A DNA stretch of 10,371 nt from Thioalkalivibrio sp. (GTDB lineage: Bacteria; Pseudomonadota; Gammaproteobacteria; Ectothiorhodospirales; Ectothiorhodospiraceae). The DNA is taken from contig SKNJ01000261.1 in NCBI GenBank assembly GCA_007120575.1, positions 1-10,371 on the forward strand. The letters are read 5' to 3'. The position numbers and the translations under genes are program-made. The notes under the pieces were generated by a model. That model made no database searches and was not told the DNA's origin. It saw only the letters and a program-made list of their open reading frames with translations. Of this stretch, positions 6,534 to 10,371 are shown one piece after another. Position 1 is the stretch's first letter. Each line of letters begins with the position of its first letter.

Positions 6534-7616
6534 TCAGGCGTGGCGCTGCTCGAAATCCGCCATGAATTCGATCAGGGCATCGACCGCGCTTTCCGGAACG
6601 GCGTTGTAGATGCTCGCGCGCATGCCGCCCACCGAACGGTGTCCCTTCAGCGAGGACAGGCCCGCGGCATCGGCCTCGTTGAGGAACGTACCGTCCAGGC
6701 CATCATCGGCAAGGATGAACGGGACGTTCATCCAGGAACGTGCCTCCGGCTCGACCGGATTGCGGTAGAAGGCGGAGTTGTCGACGAAGTGATACAGCTT
6801 GTCCGCCTTGCGCTGGTTGACCTCCGCCATCTTGTCCAGACCGCCCTGCTCCAGCAGCCATTCGAACACCAACCCGGCGAGATACCAGCCAAAGGTGGGC
6901 GGGGTGTTGTACATCGAGTCGTTCTTCGCCTGCAGCGCCCAGTCCAGCACCGCGGGGACCTTGCCCTTCTCGCGTTCCAGCAGGTCGTTGCGCACGATGG
7001 CCACGGTCAGTCCGGCCGGACCGATATTCTTCTGCGCGCCGGCATAGATCACCCCGAACTTCGACACGTCGATTGGCCGCGACAGGATGGTCGAGGACAT
7101 GTCCGCGACCAGTGGCACGTTGCCCACATCCGGGATCTCGTGAAACTCCACGCCCCCGATGGTCTCGTTCGGCGTGTAGTGCACATAGGCCGCGTTCGGA
7201 TCCAGGTTCCAGCCGGCGCGCGGCGGGATCGATGCATAGCCCTCAGCCTGGGAACTGGCCACGATGTTCACCGAGGCGTACTTCTGTGCCTCCTTGATCG
7301 CCTTGCCCGACCAGGCCCCGGTGTCGACATAGTCGACCGACTTGCCCTCGGCACCCAGGTTCATCGGGATCGCGGCAAACTGACCGGTCGCCCCGCCCTG
7401 CAGGAACAGCACGGTGTAATTGTCGGGGATCGCGAGCAACTGGCGCAGGTCCTGTTCGGCCTTCTCCGCAACCTGCATGAAGGGCTTGCCACGGTGGCTC
7501 ATCTCCATCACCGACATGCCGGCCCCGCGGAAGTCCAGCAGTTCGTCCCGGGCACGCTCCAGCACCGCCTGCGGCAGGGCCGCTGGCCCCGCGCTGAAAT
7601 TCATCACTCGCGTCAT
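6534..7616 (-). CDS. serC: Phosphoserine aminotransferase
   Basis: PLP enzyme that transaminates 3-phosphohydroxypyruvate to phosphoserine with glutamate. In proteobacteria it also makes 4-phosphohydroxy-threonine for pyridoxal phosphate synthesis. The 360 residues match the family length. [10 protein letters not shown] is at 6-15, SHRGKPF at 40-46 (phosphate-binding Arg/His region), [11 protein letters not shown] at 74-84 and the PLP lysine K196 within [12 protein letters not shown] at 191-202. The ATG at 7614-7616 overlaps the gyrA stop as ATGA and has GGAG 7 nt upstream. An internal ATG four codons later is possible, but it would leave almost nothing before the conserved NFSAGP. Its neighbour serA supplies its substrate. 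No phosphoserine phosphatase (serB) is in the window. Confidence 0.97.
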   Translation of the reverse strand: MTRVMNFSAGPAALPQAVLERARDELLDFRGAGMSVMEMSHRGKPFMQVAEKAEQDLRQLLAIPDNYTVLFLQGGATGQFAAIPMNLGAEGKSVDYVDTGAWSGKAIKEAQKYASVNIVASSQAEGYASIPPRAGWNLDPNAAYVHYTPNETIGGVEFHEIPDVGNVPLVADMSSTILSRPIDVSKFGVIYAGAQKNIGPAGLTVAIVRNDLLEREKGKVPAVLDWALQAKNDSMYNTPPTFGWYLAGLVFEWLLEQGGLDKMAEVNQRKADKLYHFVDNSAFYRNPVEPEARSWMNVPFILADDGLDGTFLNEADAAGLSSLKGHRSVGGMRASIYNAVPESAVDALIEFMADFEQRHA

Positions 7617-10240
7617 TCCTGTTCTCCATTGTCGCTGGGTTCCGGCCCGTCTCCCGGGCCGTCGTCGGAATCATCGGGGGAATCCTCCCCGGCGTTTTCG
7701 CCGTCGTCGTCCCCCTGCAGGTGCTCGACTCGCGCCACCTCGACCAGGTTCTCGCCCTCGTCCAGACGGATCAGGCGCACCCCCTGGGTGTTGCGTCCGA
7801 TCAACGGGATCTGGTCGACCGGGGTACGCACCAGGGTGCCCCCGTTGGTAATCAGCATCACCTCGTCGTCTTCGAGGACCCGGGCGGCGCCGACCAGGGC
7901 GCCATTGCGTCCCTCGGTCTGGATCGCGATCACGCCCTGCCCGCCCCGCCGGTGCAGCGGGAACTCGTCAAAGCGGGTGCGCTTGCCATAGCCGTGTTCG
8001 GTCGCAAACAGCGCGGCGCCCTGGTCGACGTTCAGCAACGCGATCACACGCTGGTCGTCGTCCATGCGCACGCCCCGCACTCCGCAGGCGGTGCGTCCCA
8101 TCGGTCGCACATCGCTCTCCGCAAAGCGTACTGCCTTGCCCGCGGTGGTCACCAGCATCACGTCCATGTAGCCGTCGGTCAGCGAGACATCGACCAGACG
8201 ATCGCCATCGCGCAGGTCCACCGCAATGATCCCGCTGGCGCGGCGGCGCGAAAAATCGATCAGCGGGGTTTTCTTCACCGTTCCGTGCGCGGTCACCATG
8301 AACACATAGCGGTCCTCGCTGTATTCACGCACCGGCAGGATCGTGTTGATGCGCTCATCCGGTTCCAGTGGCAACAGGTTCACGATCGGCTTGCCCCGCG
8401 AGGCCCGCGAGCCCTGCGGCAGCTCGTAGACCTTGAGCCAGTACACCCGGCCACGGCTGGAGAAGCACAGCACCGTGTCGTGGGTATTCGCCACCAGCAA
8501 CCGGTCGATAAAGTCCTCTTCCTTGAAGCTGGTCGCGGCCTTGCCGCGCCCGCCGCGGCGCTGGGCACGGTAGTCGTCGACCGGCTGGTACTTCACGTAG
8601 CCGGCATGCGACAGCGTGACCACGACGTCTTCCTCGCCGATCAGGTCCTCCAGGGTCAGGTTGGCCTGGCGTTCGCGGATCTCGCTGCGGCGTGCATCGC
8701 CGTATTGCTCGGCCAGGGCCAGCAGCTCGCTGCGGATCTCCCGCTGCAGGCGCTCCCCGGAACCGAGGATGTCCAGCAGGTCGTCAATCAATTCCAGCAG
8801 CTCGCGGTATTCCTCGAGGATCTTGTCCTGCTCGAGGCCCGTCAACCGATGCAGGCGCAGATCCAGGATCGCCTGTGCCTGGGTCTCCGACAGGCGGTAG
8901 CCGGCCTCGGACAGCCCGAACTCGACCGACAGATCCTCCGGCCGCGACGCGCTGGCCCCCGCGCGTTCCAGCATCCCGCTGACCATCCCCGCCGGCCAGA
9001 TCCGGGCCAGCAGGCCCGCCTTGGCCTCGGCCGGGTTGGGCGCGGCGCGAATAAGCTCGATCACCGGATCGATATTGGCCAGTGCGACCGCCAGCCCTTC
9101 CAGTACGTGGGCCCGCTCGCGTGCCTTGCGCAGATCAAAGATGGTGCGACGGGTGACCACCTCGCGCCGATGCCGCAGGAACGCCTCCAGGATCTGACGC
9201 AGATCCAGGACCTTCGGCTGACCGTCGACCAGGGCCACCATGTTGATGCCGAACACGTTCTGCATCTGGGTGTGCATGTACAGGTGGTTCAGCACCACCT
9301 CCGCCATCTCGCCGCGCTTGAGTTCGATCACCAGGCGCATACCGTCCTTGTCGGACTCGTCGCGCAGCTCGGAGATGCCCTCGATGCGCTTCTCCTTGAC
9401 CAGTTCCGCGATCTTCTCGGTCAGGCGTGCCTTGTTCACCTGGTAAGGCAACTCGGTGACCACGATCGCCTCGCGCTGCCCGCCCTCCAGCGGCTCGACG
9501 TGCGAGCGCGCCCGGATCAGGACCCGGCCACGCCCGGTGCGATAGGCCTCGCGCACGCCGTCCACGCCGTTGATCACCCCTGCGGTGGGGAAATCCGGCC
9601 CCGGCAGAAGCTCCATCAGCTCGTCGATCGTGGTCTCGGGCTCGTCGATCAGGGCCACGCAGGCATTGATCACCTCGCGCAGGTTGTGCGGTGGAATGTT
9701 GGTCGCCATGCCCACCGCGATACCGGCCGACCCGTTGACCAGCAGATTGGGGAACTTGCTCGGCAGTACCGCCGGCTCGGTCTCGGAGCCGTCGTAGTTG
9801 TCGATGAAGTCGACCGTTTCCTTGTCGATATCCGCCAGCAGCTCGCCGGCGATGCGCGCCATGCGGACCTCGGTGTAACGCATGGCGGCAGGCGAGTCGC
9901 CGTCAATCGAGCCGAAGTTGCCCTGACCATCGACCAGCATGTACCGCATCGAGAATGGCTGGGCCATGCGCACGATCGCGTCATACACCGCGGAATCGCC
10001 ATGCGGATGGTATTTACCGATCACGTCACCGACCACGCGGGCCGACTTCTTGTACGGCTTGTTGTAGTCATTGCCAAGCACGCGCATCGCGTACAGCACC
10101 CGCCGGTGCACTGGCTTGAGGCCATCGCGGACATCCGGGAGGGCTCGTCCCACGATCACGCTCATCGCATAATCGAGGTAGGACTTCTGCATCTCGTCTT
10201 CGAGATTGACCGGGAAGATTTCCTTGGCGAATTCAGCCAT
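7613..10240 (-). CDS. gyrA: DNA gyrase subunit A
   Basis: The cleavage-rejoining subunit of type II topoisomerase gyrase, which introduces negative supercoils with GyrB and ATP. The 875 residues match the E. coli length. The numbering is in register with E. coli: S83 and D87 in the quinolone region (HGDSAVYD, 80-87), catalytic Y122 in RYTEVRM, and the GyrA box QRRGGRG at 560-566 that permits DNA wrapping by the C-terminal beta-pinwheel. Quinolone positions carry the susceptible-type residues. The last 33 residues (843-875) form a disordered tail with 15 Asp/Glu and no Lys/Arg. The ATG at 10238-10240 starts MAEFAKEI, as in other gammaproteobacteria, with only a weak upstream GGA. The stop overlaps serC by 4 bp, so serC is probably cotranscribed. 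Confidence 0.98.
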   Translation of the reverse strand: MAEFAKEIFPVNLEDEMQKSYLDYAMSVIVGRALPDVRDGLKPVHRRVLYAMRVLGNDYNKPYKKSARVVGDVIGKYHPHGDSAVYDAIVRMAQPFSMRYMLVDGQGNFGSIDGDSPAAMRYTEVRMARIAGELLADIDKETVDFIDNYDGSETEPAVLPSKFPNLLVNGSAGIAVGMATNIPPHNLREVINACVALIDEPETTIDELMELLPGPDFPTAGVINGVDGVREAYRTGRGRVLIRARSHVEPLEGGQREAIVVTELPYQVNKARLTEKIAELVKEKRIEGISELRDESDKDGMRLVIELKRGEMAEVVLNHLYMHTQMQNVFGINMVALVDGQPKVLDLRQILEAFLRHRREVVTRRTIFDLRKARERAHVLEGLAVALANIDPVIELIRAAPNPAEAKAGLLARIWPAGMVSGMLERAGASASRPEDLSVEFGLSEAGYRLSETQAQAILDLRLHRLTGLEQDKILEEYRELLELIDDLLDILGSGERLQREIRSELLALAEQYGDARRSEIRERQANLTLEDLIGEEDVVVTLSHAGYVKYQPVDDYRAQRRGGRGKAATSFKEEDFIDRLLVANTHDTVLCFSSRGRVYWLKVYELPQGSRASRGKPIVNLLPLEPDERINTILPVREYSEDRYVFMVTAHGTVKKTPLIDFSRRRASGIIAVDLRDGDRLVDVSLTDGYMDVMLVTTAGKAVRFAESDVRPMGRTACGVRGVRMDDDQRVIALLNVDQGAALFATEHGYGKRTRFDEFPLHRRGGQGVIAIQTEGRNGALVGAARVLEDDEVMLITNGGTLVRTPVDQIPLIGRNTQGVRLIRLDEGENLVEVARVEHLQGDDDGENAGEDSPDDSDDGPGDGPEPSDNGEQE
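7624..7627 (-). promoter_or_regulatory. Shine-Dalgarno for serC, inside the gyrA 3' end
   Basis: GGAG on the minus strand, 7 nt before the serC ATG and within the last gyrA codons. Together with the ATGA overlap it supports coupled translation of gyrA and serC. Confidence 0.6.
7643..7661 (-). repeat. GC-rich inverted repeat at the 3' end of gyrA
   Basis: CGGCCCG (7643-7649) and CGGGCCG (7655-7661) are exact reverse complements separated by 5 nt. The mRNA could form a 7-bp all-GC stem with a GGAGA loop, ending about 26 nt before the serC start. No T run follows, so it is not a standard intrinsic terminator. It lies in codons for the Gly/Pro/Asp-rich GyrA tail and could modulate serC translation or transcript processing. 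Confidence 0.45.
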
Positions 10241-10371
10241 TGATTGCGTACGCCGTCCGTCTGAACAAGCTCGCGATCATACCACAGGGGGTAACACTGG
10301 CGGCGGACCGAGCCCCGCTGAAATCGATTCTCCGTGGCTCTCAGGCAGGCCAGCGTCGATTGCAGCCCCCG
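10241..10371 (-). promoter_or_regulatory. gyrA upstream region
   Basis: The 131 nt upstream of gyrA contain the putative promoter at 10276-10284 and a 5' leader of about 28 nt if transcription starts near 10269. No convincing -35 hexamer is seen 16-18 nt upstream of the -10. An open minus-strand reading frame crosses the region but has no stop before gyrA and no recognisable protein content, so I do not call an upstream gene from it. No intrinsic terminator for an upstream gene is seen. Confidence 0.5.
10276..10284 (-). promoter_or_regulatory. Putative gyrA promoter, extended -10 element
   Basis: The minus strand reads TGGTATGAT, a TGn extension plus a -10 hexamer differing from TATAAT at one position. 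The region 17 nt upstream is GCCGCC and does not resemble a -35 box, so this would depend on the extended -10. The -10 ends 35 nt before the gyrA ATG, and it stands out as a local A/T-rich patch in GC-rich DNA. Confidence 0.55.

Noticed and set aside
5294..6565. 423-residue plus-strand open frame opposite serA
   Set aside because: Same antisense-shadow pattern: His/Gln/Arg-rich, no Shine-Dalgarno of note and no motif.
7643..7661. Rho-independent terminator after gyrA
   Set aside because: The stem is strong but no T run follows in the minus-strand direction, and it lies inside the coding sequence upstream of the gyrA stop.
5805..7991. 728-residue plus-strand open frame spanning serA, serC and the end of gyrA
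   Set aside because: It is antisense to three well-supported genes and crosses their boundaries, and it shows no recognisable domain. It is a GC-bias artefact.
8300..10240. Quinolone-resistance changes in gyrA
   Set aside because: Ser83 and Asp87 (E. coli numbering) are both present, so the region is of the susceptible type at the main positions.
7721..10243. 840-residue open frame on the plus strand, antisense to gyrA
   Set aside because: It lies opposite the full gyrA gene and its translation is rich in His, Arg, Gln and Leu with no family motif. Long antisense frames are expected in GC-rich genes with strong third-position bias.
10241..10371. A minus-strand upstream gene ending near gyrA
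   Set aside because: The open frame through this region has no stop before gyrA and no recognisable protein content, and 131 nt without a stop is common in GC-rich DNA.
1..10371. A mobile, defence or otherwise undescribed system
   Set aside because: All DNA is accounted for by nine conserved housekeeping or biosynthetic genes, short gaps and two flanking regulatory regions. No transposase, integrase, direct-repeat array or unexplained coding stretch is present.

Overview
The window is a high-GC bacterial chromosome segment. Every gene I can support lies on the minus strand. Read in the direction of transcription (right to left), the order is gyrA, serC, a serA-type 3-phosphoglycerate dehydrogenase gene, pheA, hisC, tyrA, aroA, cmk and the first 33 codons of rpsA. 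This is the conserved gammaproteobacterial gyrA-serC-pheA-hisC-tyrA-aroA-cmk-rpsA block. The high GC, the separate (unfused) tyrA and aroA, the extra serA gene between serC and pheA, and a strongly acidic GyrA tail suggest a non-enteric gammaproteobacterium, perhaps of the Chromatiales/Ectothiorhodospiraceae type (for example Thioalkalivibrio-like). The lineage is an inference; the sequence alone cannot settle it.

Layout: 10241-10371 is the gyrA upstream region, with a credible extended -10 promoter at 10276-10284. gyrA (7613-10240) overlaps serC by 4 bp. serC (6534-7616), serA (5345-6508), pheA (4257-5342), hisC (3078-4238), tyrA (2200-3081), aroA (890-2194) and cmk (186-893) follow with gaps of 25, 2 and 18 bp, a 4-bp overlap, a 5-bp gap and a 4-bp overlap. 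The only gap of any size is the 85-nt leader (101-185) ahead of rpsA. No rho-independent terminator is visible, so the block could be read as one long transcript with strong translational coupling.

How the genes work together: the 3-phosphoglycerate dehydrogenase and SerC carry out the first two steps of serine synthesis. SerC also serves pyridoxal phosphate synthesis in many proteobacteria. AroA makes the immediate precursor of chorismate. PheA converts chorismate to prephenate and then phenylpyruvate, and TyrA makes the tyrosine-branch keto acid. The HisC-family aminotransferase sits where a terminal aromatic transaminase would be useful. GyrA, Cmk and ribosomal protein S1 tie this amino-acid module to DNA topology, nucleotide supply and translation.

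No mobile element, CRISPR array, tRNA, rRNA or clearly undescribed system is present. The points of interest are at the level of protein subfamily and regulation: a class II (CP4-type motif) EPSP synthase, a dehydrogenase lacking the usual catalytic-site Glu motif, a TyrA cofactor loop that looks NADP-type, two near-identical-geometry GC hairpins at the 3' ends of gyrA and cmk, and an rpsA leader without a strong Shine-Dalgarno.
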